The notes below the pieces were generated by a model. That model made no database searches and was not told the origin of the DNA. It saw only the letters and a list, made by a program, of their open reading frames with translations. Position numbers and translations under genes: made by a program. From Chitinophagales bacterium (GTDB lineage Bacteria > Bacteroidota > Bacteroidia > Chitinophagales > Chitinophagaceae), in NCBI GenBank assembly GCA_015655015.1, contig JAATFV010000090.1, positions 1 through 64,000 of the forward strand: a DNA stretch of 64,000 bases. Reading direction: 5' to 3'. Shown one piece after another: positions 18,109 to 27,760 of the stretch (position 1 is the stretch's first letter; the number at the start of each line of letters is the position of its first letter).

Positions 18109-18729
18109 TTATTTTAAGTCTTCGGCGCTAAATGTTCTTTCCAGCGTCTCTATTTCCACGTCCAGGTCCATGACATCATCCCGCAGCAGCCTGGCCTGCT
18201 GTTTCTCAAAAGCTTTCTCGATAGAGTCCAGCATGTTCTCCGCCCTGGTCAGGGTGGCGGCGATCTCCGGAGAACGGACATTCTGCGAAGAAAGATCGAT
18301 ATACTTTCTTACTATTTTAATACAGGTATCCAGGTAGTAGGAAAGGAATTGTTTGGCGGACCGGATATCTTTCGGATCCTTTTTAAAGTTCTCAAAGATC
18401 TTTTTGATGATCCCTATGATCTGGTAGATCCGGGCGCTGACTTTCGGGTCTTTGATCTTTTGCGCATATTCTCCCAGGATCCTGATCTTTTCATTTCCTT
18501 CCTTCATGGTGGTTGCGATCAGCTCGGGAGTTATACCATCTCCCGGCTTAAATTCAATCTTCACTTTAGGCCGGAAGGCGTAAATAAAGATGTATATGCC
18601 GCCAAAACCCGCCATACCAAGCAGGAGCGAGGGCAGCAGGCTCATTTGTATCAAAAAAAAGAATACCAGAAAGAAAATGCCGCCCACTATTCCTGAAAGG
18701 ATGCCAGCTATGTTAGAGAACCGGTTCAT
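18109..18729 (-). CDS. XpaC-family membrane protein
   Basis: 206 residues with two adjacent membrane segments (about 8-55), then a helical cytoplasmic domain containing GNEKIRILGEYAQKIKDP and QFLSYYLDTCIKIVRKYIDL. This matches the XpaC family (named for 5-bromo-4-chloroindolyl phosphate hydrolysis), which is regularly found beside telA. Its start overlaps the stop of the preceding gene by one base (TAATG), which indicates translational coupling. Confidence 0.8.
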   Translation of the reverse strand: MNRFSNIAGILSGIVGGIFFLVFFFLIQMSLLPSLLLGMAGFGGIYIFIYAFRPKVKIEFKPGDGITPELIATTMKEGNEKIRILGEYAQKIKDPKVSARIYQIIGIIKKIFENFKKDPKDIRSAKQFLSYYLDTCIKIVRKYIDLSSQNVRSPEIAATLTRAENMLDSIEKAFEKQQARLLRDDVMDLDVEIETLERTFSAEDLK

Positions 18730-20345
18730 TAATTATACCCTTTCGCTTTTCTGAAAGCTGTTACCAAATCTTTTTTTCCGTCAAAGATATTACCTCTTGT
18801 CAGTTCAGTGATCTGCCTGAGCTGTGTTTCGCTCGCATCGCCAAAAGTTATGGCGAAGACGGGAATATCTCTTCCGCTGCCGGTCCAGGATGTTTTGAGG
18901 TCTTCGAATTTTTTCCCGGCATTCGATTCCCCGTCCGTCATCAGGATGATGGCAGCAATATACTGGCCTGAATCCTGCTGTTTGATCTCATCGATCCCTT
19001 TGATAGCCGGGGAGTAGATATCGGTGCCGCCGCCTGCCTGCAGGGCGAGAATGTTTTGAAGCAGCGCAGAGAGCGAATCCTGTGTGTTGCCGCTGATCTG
19101 CCAGTCAGCCAGGATCGTATCGTCGAACGGAATGATGATATTTCTGTCATCGGAAGAGGCCTGCAAAAAATACTTTCGCGCCTGCTCCTGGTCAAGCAGG
19201 AGCTTCATGGCCTTTTTCACCTGGCCGACACCGCCATTGCCATCCATGCTGCCTGAAAAATCCAGGCAGAACACGGTGAGAGAAGGCTTGCGGAAAGCAG
19301 TCTGGTAGAGATTCAGCGCTTCCAGGATTACTTCACTGCCCGGCAGCCTGATCGGCGAAAGGATTTTTTTTGTATCAATTCCCCATTCGGCCCTGAATAC
19401 ATCCGGGGGAGCGTCCTGTACTTCACCGGCAAAACCGGTACGCCTTCCCAGTTTCAGGAGCTCAGCCTGTACCTTGCTGCTCAGCAGATGGGCCTGTAAT
19501 TTCCTGAAAAAGGCCTCTTTATCTTTATCCCCGTTATCGACATATCCCAGCTGCGAGTCGGCAATAACGAGCCCGTCCGTGGGATAAATAACATAGAGCG
19601 GTTCTTTCCCCTGGACTGTCAATTGCTGATTGGTCTCGATGATCGTAGATTCATAGTTCACCATGGCGTCGTAATCGCCTTTCAGGAACAAGTCTTTCAG
19701 CCAGCCGGAGCTTCCCGAGGAGCGGTCGATGCCACTGAGCAGATCGCGGATCTCCTTCTTAAGTTCCGGTTTATGCAGGTCTTCTTTGGTGATGTATTCG
19801 GGATTGCCGAGCAGGGCATACAGAAATCCGAAATAGGCGCTGGCCCCGGAGTTGGATTGGGAGGCGGAGGTCATCATGAACTTCAGTTCCTTACTGCGTA
19901 TGGCTGCCAGGATATCCGCCACTTTTACCGGTCTTCCGATAAATCCCAATTTCTGCGCCAGACTTTTTTTAATGCCGAATACCACCGGACTGGTGAGGAT
20001 GGATTGCGCATATTTCACCTTGTGCCCATTATCGCCTAAAGTGATCCACAGGCCGCTGGCCGGCCATACGGCGTCATAACCGGCGGAATCCCCTTTCAGC
20101 TCCAGCATGATATCCACGGAGCCCTTGTAACTGAAGGAGATATCATACCCTTCTCTCGCGGCGAACTCTTTAATGATGCCTTCCAGCGGCTCATTCTCGG
20201 AACCGGATAAAAGTGCAAAGGTCTTATGTCCTCCTTTGCAGGAAGATAGTACGGTTACCGTAAAGAGGAGGGTAAGAAAGGTTAGGAATCGAAGCAAAAT
20301 AGTAGGTTTTATCAGGGTCTGCAAATTTCTGCTCCCAAGATACAT
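18729..20345 (-). CDS. Lipoprotein with solute-binding-like and von Willebrand factor A domains
   Basis: 538 residues with a lipobox (VLSSC, C36). Residues about 40-330 repeat the binding-protein pattern of the neighbour (EGYDISFSYKGSVDIMLELKG, YDAVWPASG, TSASQSNSGASAYFGFLYALL). Residues about 355-538 form a VWA domain with the metal-site motif DFSGSMDGNG near 362, GGTDIYSPAIKGI and LMTDGESNAG. The fusion suggests a ligand-dependent adhesion or assembly module outside the inner membrane. It is the first gene of the TelA operon. Confidence 0.85.
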   Translation of the reverse strand: MYLGSRNLQTLIKPTILLRFLTFLTLLFTVTVLSSCKGGHKTFALLSGSENEPLEGIIKEFAAREGYDISFSYKGSVDIMLELKGDSAGYDAVWPASGLWITLGDNGHKVKYAQSILTSPVVFGIKKSLAQKLGFIGRPVKVADILAAIRSKELKFMMTSASQSNSGASAYFGFLYALLGNPEYITKEDLHKPELKKEIRDLLSGIDRSSGSSGWLKDLFLKGDYDAMVNYESTIIETNQQLTVQGKEPLYVIYPTDGLVIADSQLGYVDNGDKDKEAFFRKLQAHLLSSKVQAELLKLGRRTGFAGEVQDAPPDVFRAEWGIDTKKILSPIRLPGSEVILEALNLYQTAFRKPSLTVFCLDFSGSMDGNGGVGQVKKAMKLLLDQEQARKYFLQASSDDRNIIIPFDDTILADWQISGNTQDSLSALLQNILALQAGGGTDIYSPAIKGIDEIKQQDSGQYIAAIILMTDGESNAGKKFEDLKTSWTGSGRDIPVFAITFGDASETQLRQITELTRGNIFDGKKDLVTAFRKAKGYN

Positions 20346-20503
20346 TACCTTATTAACGAAACCCCGTCCCGGCGCGGGTCTGTCAAGATTTTACAATTAT
20401 TTAATACCGGATAGTTGCTGCACCGCTGAAGGTTTTTCCTCCGGCCTGTGGAGCAAGTGGCGCCGGCAATCGGACATTGACTATTCGGGTCGCCGGTGTT
20501 TGT

Positions 20504-21928
20504 TTATTCCAGGGTCTTTACCGTGGCCAGATGAGGGTTTCTCCAAAGGATCGCTCTCCAGATCAATTCGGCGGAGAAGAGCATGCCCAGGGCAAAAAAG
20601 ACGGGGATCGCCATTCTTTCCGAAGCATAAATGGTACCGGAAAGGGCGATCGAATAGACGCACATGGGCAGGAGGAACATCAGAAAAAGCCCGGTATTAT
20701 TCAGCGGTATCCGGAAAGGTCTCCCCCGGAAAGGCTCTTTGATGCGGAGGGTGATCAGAGCGATGAATTCCAGCGACAGGCCTGCGCCATAGAGGATGAT
20801 ATCCATGATCACCAGGTCGGAGAAAGTCCACAGGATGAGTATGCTGACAATGGCAGAGGAAGTAATGATAGAAATATAAGGCGTGTTGAACCGGCGATGA
20901 AGCGTACAGAGTTTTGCCGGCAGCAGGTTGTCATTTGCCATGACCTGCGGTACACGCGAAACTGAAAGGAGTACGGCTGAGTAGAGCCCCATCGTGCTGG
21001 CCATTCCCCCCGCTGCCAAAAGAATACCCAGCCAGCGTCCTGCGGCGAGTACGCCGAGAACGGGAAAACCTCCCTCATTCAGCACCCCCGGATTGATCCC
21101 CGACTGATGAACGGCCAGTGCAGACAGCAGATACACCAGAACGATAAGGGCAAAGGCAATACAAACGGATACCAGGTAAGACCGGACAGGTCTGGCCACT
21201 TCTCCGGCATAGGTAGTGGCATTATCCCAGCCGATGAAATTCCACATCACCGTATACAAACCCAGCGCTATCGGAGAAAACCCAAGCCCTTTTATGGAAG
21301 GGGTAGGAATGGAGAGGGGGGCCGTATGTTTCGTCAGCAAAACAATGAAAAGGATGAGAAAAGGGGTCAGCACCAGGGTCCCCAGGAAAAGGGAAGCTTT
21401 TCCTACGGGAACAATCCCCAGAATGTTCAGCAATGCGGAAGACCAGATGATGGCCAGGCAGACAGGAACTTTATATATGGCTATCTCCGGGAAGAAGAAA
21501 GCCGCGTAACCCACAAAAAGTACGGGATAAATTGCGAGGTCCACAAAAGTGTATAACCAGGTCCACCATCCTTCATAAAAAGCCCATCGTATGCCCAGGG
21601 CATGTTTTACCCATTGGTAATATCCTCCGGTCACAGGCATCATGCTGTTGAGCTCCAGCACCGTTAGAATGGTAGGGACATCCCATAGAACCGGTGTGAC
21701 AAGCAGGAGCAGTAAAGCACCATGATCTCCCACGTAAGTGAACAGGGGTTCCAGTCCATAAGGTCCGCCTGAGACGGTGAGGAAAATAATAGCAGCCAAT
21801 TGCAAAGGCCGGAGCTTGCCCGTGGAACGGGAGAGTGAAACCGGCGAACCCGGTACCGATGCCGGAGACGAAGACGTCGCCTCGTCACCTGCTGTATCCG
21901 GAGCCGATGATGTTGCCGATGGATGCAT
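20504..21928 (-). CDS. APC-superfamily amino acid permease
   Basis: 474 residues with about twelve membrane segments. The first segment has the APC-type IIFLTVSGGPYGLEPL, followed by WALPTILTVLEL-like helices and the third-helix GGYYQWVKHALG, where APC carriers bind substrate. A hydrophilic Ser/Ala/Pro-rich N-terminal tail of about 35 residues precedes them. It would carry amino acids or polyamines by proton symport or exchange; specificity cannot be read. It is divergent from the AI-2E transporter. Confidence 0.88.
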   Translation of the reverse strand: MHPSATSSAPDTAGDEATSSSPASVPGSPVSLSRSTGKLRPLQLAAIIFLTVSGGPYGLEPLFTYVGDHGALLLLLVTPVLWDVPTILTVLELNSMMPVTGGYYQWVKHALGIRWAFYEGWWTWLYTFVDLAIYPVLFVGYAAFFFPEIAIYKVPVCLAIIWSSALLNILGIVPVGKASLFLGTLVLTPFLILFIVLLTKHTAPLSIPTPSIKGLGFSPIALGLYTVMWNFIGWDNATTYAGEVARPVRSYLVSVCIAFALIVLVYLLSALAVHQSGINPGVLNEGGFPVLGVLAAGRWLGILLAAGGMASTMGLYSAVLLSVSRVPQVMANDNLLPAKLCTLHRRFNTPYISIITSSAIVSILILWTFSDLVIMDIILYGAGLSLEFIALITLRIKEPFRGRPFRIPLNNTGLFLMFLLPMCVYSIALSGTIYASERMAIPVFFALGMLFSAELIWRAILWRNPHLATVKTLE

Positions 21929-22146
21929 AGCCCTAAAAATAAGGAGAAAATGAGGAATATAGTCCTCAGTCCGGGGATTAATCGGCTCCTGTCCGAAGGA
22001 ATTTTCAGGGCGGCGGGTAAAGGGAAATGGTGATATACGACTTTTTCGGGGCTGATATACGTCATTATCGGCCCCATCCGGCTTTAAATTTCCCGGACGG
22101 CCTGCCCGCTCCTAAATCCGGCACGCGGGAGGCTTATATTAATAGT

Positions 22147-23259
22147 ATGCCTATACTCAAAAAACACCCCTTTTATCTGAGGAGCACCGTCATTTTGTTT
22201 GGCCTGATCCTGTTGACCTATACCCTTTCCATTCTCCGGGAAATATTGGTTCCCCTCTCCTTTGCCCTGTTCCTGGGCATATTGTTGAATCCGTTGAATG
22301 ACCGATTCCTGCAATGGAAAATACCCAAGGTAATATCGATCGTTCTTTCGCTGGTAATTGCCGTTATCGTTATCGCCGGCGTGTGGTATTTCCTGGCTAC
22401 GCAGATGATGCATTTTACAGATCAGTTTCCTTTGCTGCAAAAGAAGCTGGCGGAATTACTGGGTAAGCTGCAACAGGTGCTGGCGGAAAAATTCGACGTG
22501 CCTTTACAAAAGCAGCAGCAGCTTATCAATGAAGCGGCGTCGGGTATAAAACCCCTGATCGGGCAGACCCTGGGCACGGTCGTCGGTACGATGACGGTAA
22601 TATTTCTCCTGCCGGTCTATACTTTTCTATTCCTGTATTATAAGACGCTCATCCTCAATTTTATCTACGAGATATTTGCGGAAGAGAATGCCAAAGAGGT
22701 GAGCACTGTCCTGGTGCAGGTGAAAGGCGCCATCCAGAGTTATATGTTCGGCCTGCTGATAGAGGCGCTGGTGGTTGCAGCGCTGAATACCGCTGCCTTA
22801 TTGTTGCTGGGAGTGCAGTATGCCGTTTTGCTGGGGGTGTTGGGCGCTATTTTAAACGTACTCCCCTATATCGGCGGTATCATTGCGATCTTGCTTCCTA
22901 TCCTGATCGCGACCATCACTAAGGATGGATTTCAGACACAGCTATTGATCCTTGTAGCTTATATGGTCATCCAGTTCATTGACAACCAGTTCCTGGTCCC
23001 CTATATCGTTTCCTCTAAAGTAAAGATCAATGCCCTCATCTCCATCGTCATCGTGTTGATGGGCGGAGCGCTATGGGGAATCTCCGGCATGTTCCTGTCC
23101 ATCCCTTTTATCGGCGTGTTAAAGATCATCTTCGACCGGATCCCTGAGATGAAACCCTGGGGCAGGTTATTGGGAGATGAGATCCCGGTCCGGCATAAGG
23201 GACAGTTGCGCAACCCGATAAAGTTCGTTAAATCGATGGGCAGAAAAAGAGCGGAATAA
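22147..23259 (+). CDS. AI-2E family (PerM/YdiK-type) membrane transporter
   Basis: 370 residues from the ATG at 22147; the longer in-frame start at 22027 would add a hydrophilic stretch not usual in the family. Seven or eight membrane segments, with the central NVLPYIGGIIAILLPI and VIQFIDNQFLVPYIVSSKVKINALISI motifs diagnostic of the family. Members include autoinducer-2 exporters and Na+/H+ antiporters, so the cargo is not certain. Confidence 0.88.
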   Translation: MPILKKHPFYLRSTVILFGLILLTYTLSILREILVPLSFALFLGILLNPLNDRFLQWKIPKVISIVLSLVIAVIVIAGVWYFLATQMMHFTDQFPLLQKKLAELLGKLQQVLAEKFDVPLQKQQQLINEAASGIKPLIGQTLGTVVGTMTVIFLLPVYTFLFLYYKTLILNFIYEIFAEENAKEVSTVLVQVKGAIQSYMFGLLIEALVVAALNTAALLLLGVQYAVLLGVLGAILNVLPYIGGIIAILLPILIATITKDGFQTQLLILVAYMVIQFIDNQFLVPYIVSSKVKINALISIVIVLMGGALWGISGMFLSIPFIGVLKIIFDRIPEMKPWGRLLGDEIPVRHKGQLRNPIKFVKSMGRKRAE

Positions 23260-23295
23260 AGGTCAGGCGCCGGACGACCGGGATGCCTTATTTAC

Positions 23296-24102
23296 CTATT
23301 TACCTTGCCGGGCTTTCACTGCGTCCAGCGCCTGTTTTTGCTTATCGATCTCCTGCTGCTGTGCATCCTGGTCTCTTTTATTCTGATCCAGGTCAGCCTG
23401 GGTATTCCGGAGCTTCTTAGCCAGGTCGCCTTCGTCGTCAAGCAGGTTCCTCATTTTTTTCTGGCTCTTTTGCTTTGTCTTATCGTCTGCATTGACGTTG
23501 GCCTGTATATCCGCAGCGGCTTTTTCCTGGTCTTTTTTATTCTGAGCGCTGTCATCCTGTAACCTCCGGAGCTTTTTGTTCAGGTCGTTCTGGTCGCTGA
23601 GCAGGCTATTCATTTTTTTCTGCGCTTTTTGGAGTACGGCCGTCTGGCTGTTCACCTCCAATTGCACGTTATAGGCTTCTATAGAAGGAGCCAGGTTATT
23701 GAGGAAGGATTTGGCTTTTTCAATCATTGCCGTGCTATCCGTCCCGGAACGGGCAAGAATGTCTTCGTTCTTTTTTGCAGGCAATAAAGTAATGAGCGTG
23801 ATCTCCTTTTCTTTACGGCTCTTGTAATTGATGTTGAAATAGAGGTCGCTGAGATCCGTATCGCTGCTGTCCAGCCGGGCTCCCCTGAATATGGTAAATC
23901 CTTTTGAGTCTGCGCCTTTATACCCTCTTTTAGCCATGTATTCCTTCACAGCTTCTTCCACGGTACCGGAAGCATACGGTAATTGAATGCCCGCTGCTGT
24001 CTGCTGTGTTTTTTGATATTCTACCTTTGTTGTAAAAGCCTGGGACCAAACGTCGGCTTTAATAAAAATAGTAAGGAAGACGAGGAGCAGTAATTTATAC
24101 AT
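23296..24102 (-). CDS. Secreted coiled-coil protein with a duplicated helical block
   Basis: 268 residues from the ATG at 24102, with a signal peptide (LLLLVFLTIFIKADVWSQ). Residues about 20-150 form a compact domain I do not recognise. The C-terminal half is charged coiled coil made of two copies of a block of about 45 residues: QKKMNSLLSDQNDLNKKLR and QKKMRNLLDDEGDLAKKLR, each followed by QNK-DQ repeats. It is probably periplasmic. The small sigma-like gene follows 51 bases or more upstream on the same strand. Confidence 0.7.
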   Translation of the reverse strand: MYKLLLLVFLTIFIKADVWSQAFTTKVEYQKTQQTAAGIQLPYASGTVEEAVKEYMAKRGYKGADSKGFTIFRGARLDSSDTDLSDLYFNINYKSRKEKEITLITLLPAKKNEDILARSGTDSTAMIEKAKSFLNNLAPSIEAYNVQLEVNSQTAVLQKAQKKMNSLLSDQNDLNKKLRRLQDDSAQNKKDQEKAAADIQANVNADDKTKQKSQKKMRNLLDDEGDLAKKLRNTQADLDQNKRDQDAQQQEIDKQKQALDAVKARQGK

Positions 24103-24174
24103 GGCTTTGAATTTAGGATTCACAAATTTAAGCCGTTAACCGGAGAAATCTTCCCTTTCGGATAAATCATCCCT

Positions 24175-24438
24175 TTATTTTTTCAGATTCTTCCTCAGTT
24201 CTGCGGTTAAGAAACGGTGTATGGGGGGATCGATATACTCGAATTTTGCATCCAGCCATAATCGCTCGAAAAGTTCGTCCACTGCTGCAATGGCGAGGGC
24301 AGCATTTTCCAATAAGCTATAAGCAAGGATCAGGAGGTCGTCTGAGTATTCCTTATAAAAACGTTTGAAAGCCTTGATGTCCCTGCTCTTCAATTTACTC
24401 AATAAAATTCTCTCTGCTTCAATATCATTTGCCTGCAT
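24175..24438 (-). CDS. Small protein resembling sigma-70 region 2 only
   Basis: 87 residues from the ATG at 24438. ILLSKLKSRDIKAFKRFY then KEYSDDLLILAYSLLEN and LFERLWLDAKFEY resemble region 2 of an ECF sigma factor, but there is no region 4. It could be a truncated sigma gene or a sigma-mimicking small protein. A longer frame upstream exists but has no family features. The gap of about 245 bases upstream holds nothing else I can name. Confidence 0.5.
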   Translation of the reverse strand: MQANDIEAERILLSKLKSRDIKAFKRFYKEYSDDLLILAYSLLENAALAIAAVDELFERLWLDAKFEYIDPPIHRFLTAELRKNLKK

Positions 24439-24684
24439 ATATTTCCCATTTATTATCAGAATTAAATAGGGTACGGAAGTAGGCACGTTAAGGATCAGTC
24501 TAATGGAAATAGTATTCTTTTTGTGGCCCCGCTGTAAATTATCCCGGCGGGCGGGGGAGTAATCCCCCGCCACCATCCGGGATTCCCTGTTCTAACCTCT
24601 ACCTTTGAACCCTAACCTGCTAAATTATACCCTTGAAAATTCTAAAAACTGATCTATATATACAACAACAACCTCAACCTTTTC

Positions 24685-25980
24685 TTAGTATTCCAGCCTG
24701 AATTCCACCCTCCTGTTCTTAGCACGTCCGGATACTGTTTTATTATCCGCCACCGGGCGAAGAGGGCCATAACCCGTAGCAGTGATCCTGCTTTCCTCGA
24801 TCCCTTTTCCGGTGAGGTATTTTTTCACCGAATTCGCTCTGTTCTCGCTTAATACCTGGTTCTTTTCCGGCTTACCGGTATTGTCCGTATAACCATCTAC
24901 GGAAAGTTTGAGACCCGGATCTGCTTTCATCAGGGCAGCTACTTCATCCAGTCCTTTGAAAGATTTACTCAGCAGCTTGAAGCTGGCCGTTGCGAAATAA
25001 AGATGTTGTGCGGCATATTCGGCCCGTTTCTTTACTTCTTCTTTCACGAGAGGGCAACCGTTGTTGGAACGGTCTCCGGGTATATCGGGGCATTTATCTT
25101 CTTCATCATTCACGCCGTCACCATCCCGGTCCGGTATGGGGCAGCCCTGGTATTTAGCAACTCCCGGTGTATTGGGGCATTTATCTTCTTCGTCATTGAT
25201 CCCATCTCCGTCGCTATCAGGTATGGGGCAACCATTGTATTTAGCGATCCCTTTCTGATTGGGGCATTTATCGTCTTTGTCAGGTATGCCATCTCCATCC
25301 GTGTCGGGGCAGCCATTGAACTGGGGCAACCCGGCTATATCGGGACAGAGGTCCAGGCTGTCGGGAACGCCATCGTTGTCCCGGTCCTTCACTGCTACGA
25401 CAGGGGGCGGAGGCAATTCTTTTACGACAGGCTTGGCTTTGGGCGACCCGATGGTCTGGGTAAACCCTAAAGAGTAGAACATGTTATTGTCCAGGTTGCT
25501 TTTATTAAGGCTCGCCCGGTAATTGGCCTGCAGAAAAATATATCCTTCACCCATCATATTGATCTGGATACCTCCTCCCAACGGGGTATAAGGAGCCCAG
25601 CGATTACCATAGTTGCCGATGCCGATCCCCGCGGAAATAAAGGGAGCCACTACATGATTGTCATTGATGGGCCGTGCATGGAGGGAGACTTCGAATTCGT
25701 TGCTGTAACCCGAGCTGGTCGAATTGTTTTGATCTGCGCTCCTGCTGTAGTCCGTGAAAAGGCCATTATAACGGATGGAGAAATCGATTTTCTTGGTAAT
25801 CCCTTTCCAGTACATGATGGAGAACCCGGGATCAAACTTATTGTCTTTAGGCAGAGAAGTGGAAAAGTCAACAAGATTTGCGCTGAAGCCTATAACAGAT
25901 GGTTTAACAGAGGGTAATTGTCCGTAGCAAATTGTAGTAATGGTTGTCAATAAAGCCAATAAAATTCTTCTCATAAACAT
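24685..25980 (-). CDS. OmpA-family outer-membrane protein with thrombospondin type 3 repeats
   Basis: 431 residues with a signal peptide (LLALLTTITTICYG). Residues about 25-190 form a beta-barrel-like domain. Residues about 200-300 hold four calcium-binding TSP3 repeats of the form DRDGDGVNDEEDKCPDIPG. The C-terminal OmpA domain (about 310-431) has the peptidoglycan-binding motifs VDGYTDNTG and NRANSVKKYL. It would anchor the outer membrane to the cell wall. An ATG two codons later is an equally good start. Confidence 0.92.
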   Translation of the reverse strand: MFMRRILLALLTTITTICYGQLPSVKPSVIGFSANLVDFSTSLPKDNKFDPGFSIMYWKGITKKIDFSIRYNGLFTDYSRSADQNNSTSSGYSNEFEVSLHARPINDNHVVAPFISAGIGIGNYGNRWAPYTPLGGGIQINMMGEGYIFLQANYRASLNKSNLDNNMFYSLGFTQTIGSPKAKPVVKELPPPPVVAVKDRDNDGVPDSLDLCPDIAGLPQFNGCPDTDGDGIPDKDDKCPNQKGIAKYNGCPIPDSDGDGINDEEDKCPNTPGVAKYQGCPIPDRDGDGVNDEEDKCPDIPGDRSNNGCPLVKEEVKKRAEYAAQHLYFATASFKLLSKSFKGLDEVAALMKADPGLKLSVDGYTDNTGKPEKNQVLSENRANSVKKYLTGKGIEESRITATGYGPLRPVADNKTVSGRAKNRRVEFRLEY

Positions 25981-26266
25981 TGTTTATGTTTTAATTCAAT
26001 TTAGGTGATTGGGAAAATTCCATTCGTGTGGCATACAGGACTACCGGCAACAGCCAGGCCCGTACAGTTGTTCAGGGTGGGGATCGGGAGGGTGACGATC
26101 AATGATACTGTATAGACTGTAAAAGATGCCTAAACGTTTCGCGTATTTTAATTTTTTTTTTATTTTTTAAAACACCTCTTTAAATCAACCGATTGCATAA
26201 CTTAAACGAAATAACATGACATTTTGTCTAATAGGAAATATGTAGTAAAAAATAGATATTTGCAGA

Positions 26267-26809
26267 ATGGAATCGACACGCAACGCCGCTGTCCTTTTTG
26301 AAGTCTTAGCAGAGAAGGCGTCCAGAGGGGATAACCGATCTTTCCAGCAGATCTACGATGCTATAGCTGGTAAAATGTATAGTTTATGTTTACGCTATGC
26401 AGGAAATGCCAATGACGCAAATGACTGTTTCCAGGAAGGGTGCGTAAAACTATACAGGAATCTGGGTAGTTTCCGGGGAGAAGGTTCCTTCGAAGGATGG
26501 GCCCGGAGGGTTTTTGTAGCAACCTGTATTGACAGCATAAAGAAAAGAAATCTTTTACTCCCTGTTATCCGCGAGGGCCTGGATGTTGCCTCGGATAATC
26601 TTTCGGGATACGATCATCTGACGAATGAGGACTTGATGAGATCTATCAGGCAGTTGCCCGATGGATATCGTACTGTTATTAATTTATATCTCGTGGAGGG
26701 ATATAACCACAAGGAGATCGGTGAGATGCTGAATATTTCCGAGGAAGGCAGCCGGTCACAATTGTTCAGAGCACGTGTTTTGTTACAAAAAATGTTAAGT
26801 AAAAACTGA
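26267..26809 (+). CDS. ECF RNA polymerase sigma-70 factor
   Basis: 180 residues. Region 2 at about 20-85 (NRSFQQIYDAIAGKMYSLCLRY, DANDCFQEGCVKLYRNLGSF) and region 4 at about 125-175 (LPDGYRTVINLYLVEGYNHKEIG, then EGSRSQLFRAR). It is followed by a membrane protein gene whose ATG overlaps its TGA by one base, so the pair is translationally coupled and the second protein probably controls the sigma factor. The 286-base AT-rich gap upstream contains no other gene I can support. Confidence 0.93.
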   Translation: MESTRNAAVLFEVLAEKASRGDNRSFQQIYDAIAGKMYSLCLRYAGNANDANDCFQEGCVKLYRNLGSFRGEGSFEGWARRVFVATCIDSIKKRNLLLPVIREGLDVASDNLSGYDHLTNEDLMRSIRQLPDGYRTVINLYLVEGYNHKEIGEMLNISEEGSRSQLFRARVLLQKMLSKN

Positions 26810-27702
26810 TGACGAGGTTACCTGACATATGGAGCCGTTTACAGGAATATGAGATACCTCCTCCACAAGGTACTGCTGAAAGAGTATGGGAGATCGTGAA
26901 TGCCGGAAAAAAGGACGATGATAATGGAGATGAACAATTGAAAGGCTGTATTGAAAGATTAGGCCAGGTGGTTATCCTGCCCCCCCCTTCCCTTCGTTCG
27001 TCTATTGAAAGGCGGATCGCGGGAGATCGTGCCACCCGTCCATCGGGAAGGAGCCTGTCATCGGGAAGGAGCCTGTCCTTTTATACTATCCGATCGGTTG
27101 CCGCCTGCCTGGTCCTGACGCTTGCAGGCTGGCTTATTTACAGGGCGGCTATTTCAAAAGGACCTTCTGTAGCGTCAACAGACAAAAAAATTATTGCAGG
27201 CTCTTCTGCCGGCAAGGCACCTGTTGTCCTGCAAGCGGATAGTCTTTTGCGAAAGGACAGCCTTAATACGGCGGATAGTCTTAACAACCTGGCGGAGGGT
27301 ATTCCTGCCGCGGACTCCAATGTCCTGGCTAAAACCGGCAGGTACAGGTTACATTCTTCCTTCAATATCAATGGCCAACGGCTTCCCCTGGTGGACAATG
27401 ATCTCCTGGTCACATTCGCCAGTTTTAAGTATAATGAAATACCGGATTTTGTTAACCGGACTGACAACGAGAGCTGGACAATCCGCATTGACCAGTATGC
27501 TAATATTGTTATTTCCAAAACGATGGCCGGGATGATGAAAGATATGAGCGGATTTAAATCCAATGGGGATCCCACCCGAAAGGCCAGGAAGAGCAGGGAG
27601 AGACTGGATAAATGGAAGAAGACTGATCAGAATAATTTTGATCTGTCCTTAAAGAGAAACCCGCTGGACCCAATCGATCTGGCAGAGTTTATTTTTAAAT
27701 GA
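26809..27702 (+). CDS. Putative membrane-bound anti-sigma factor
   Basis: 297 residues with a cytoplasmic region of about 100 residues, one membrane segment near 96-110 (SVAACLVLTLAGWLIY), and a periplasmic part of about 180 residues without a family I recognise. Position and coupling to the sigma gene suggest an anti-sigma role (inference). The N-terminal WSRLQEYEIPPPQGTAERVW is a pattern seen in Bacteroidota proteins in this position. A tandem 18-bp repeat (27041-27058, 27059-27076) duplicates the SGRSLS residues just before the membrane segment. Confidence 0.6.
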   Translation: MTRLPDIWSRLQEYEIPPPQGTAERVWEIVNAGKKDDDNGDEQLKGCIERLGQVVILPPPSLRSSIERRIAGDRATRPSGRSLSSGRSLSFYTIRSVAACLVLTLAGWLIYRAAISKGPSVASTDKKIIAGSSAGKAPVVLQADSLLRKDSLNTADSLNNLAEGIPAADSNVLAKTGRYRLHSSFNINGQRLPLVDNDLLVTFASFKYNEIPDFVNRTDNESWTIRIDQYANIVISKTMAGMMKDMSGFKSNGDPTRKARKSRERLDKWKKTDQNNFDLSLKRNPLDPIDLAEFIFK

Positions 27703-27760
27703 GGAAAAGCGGATCTTATCCGGCAATAATTTTTTGACAGATTTATTAATATATCTATAA

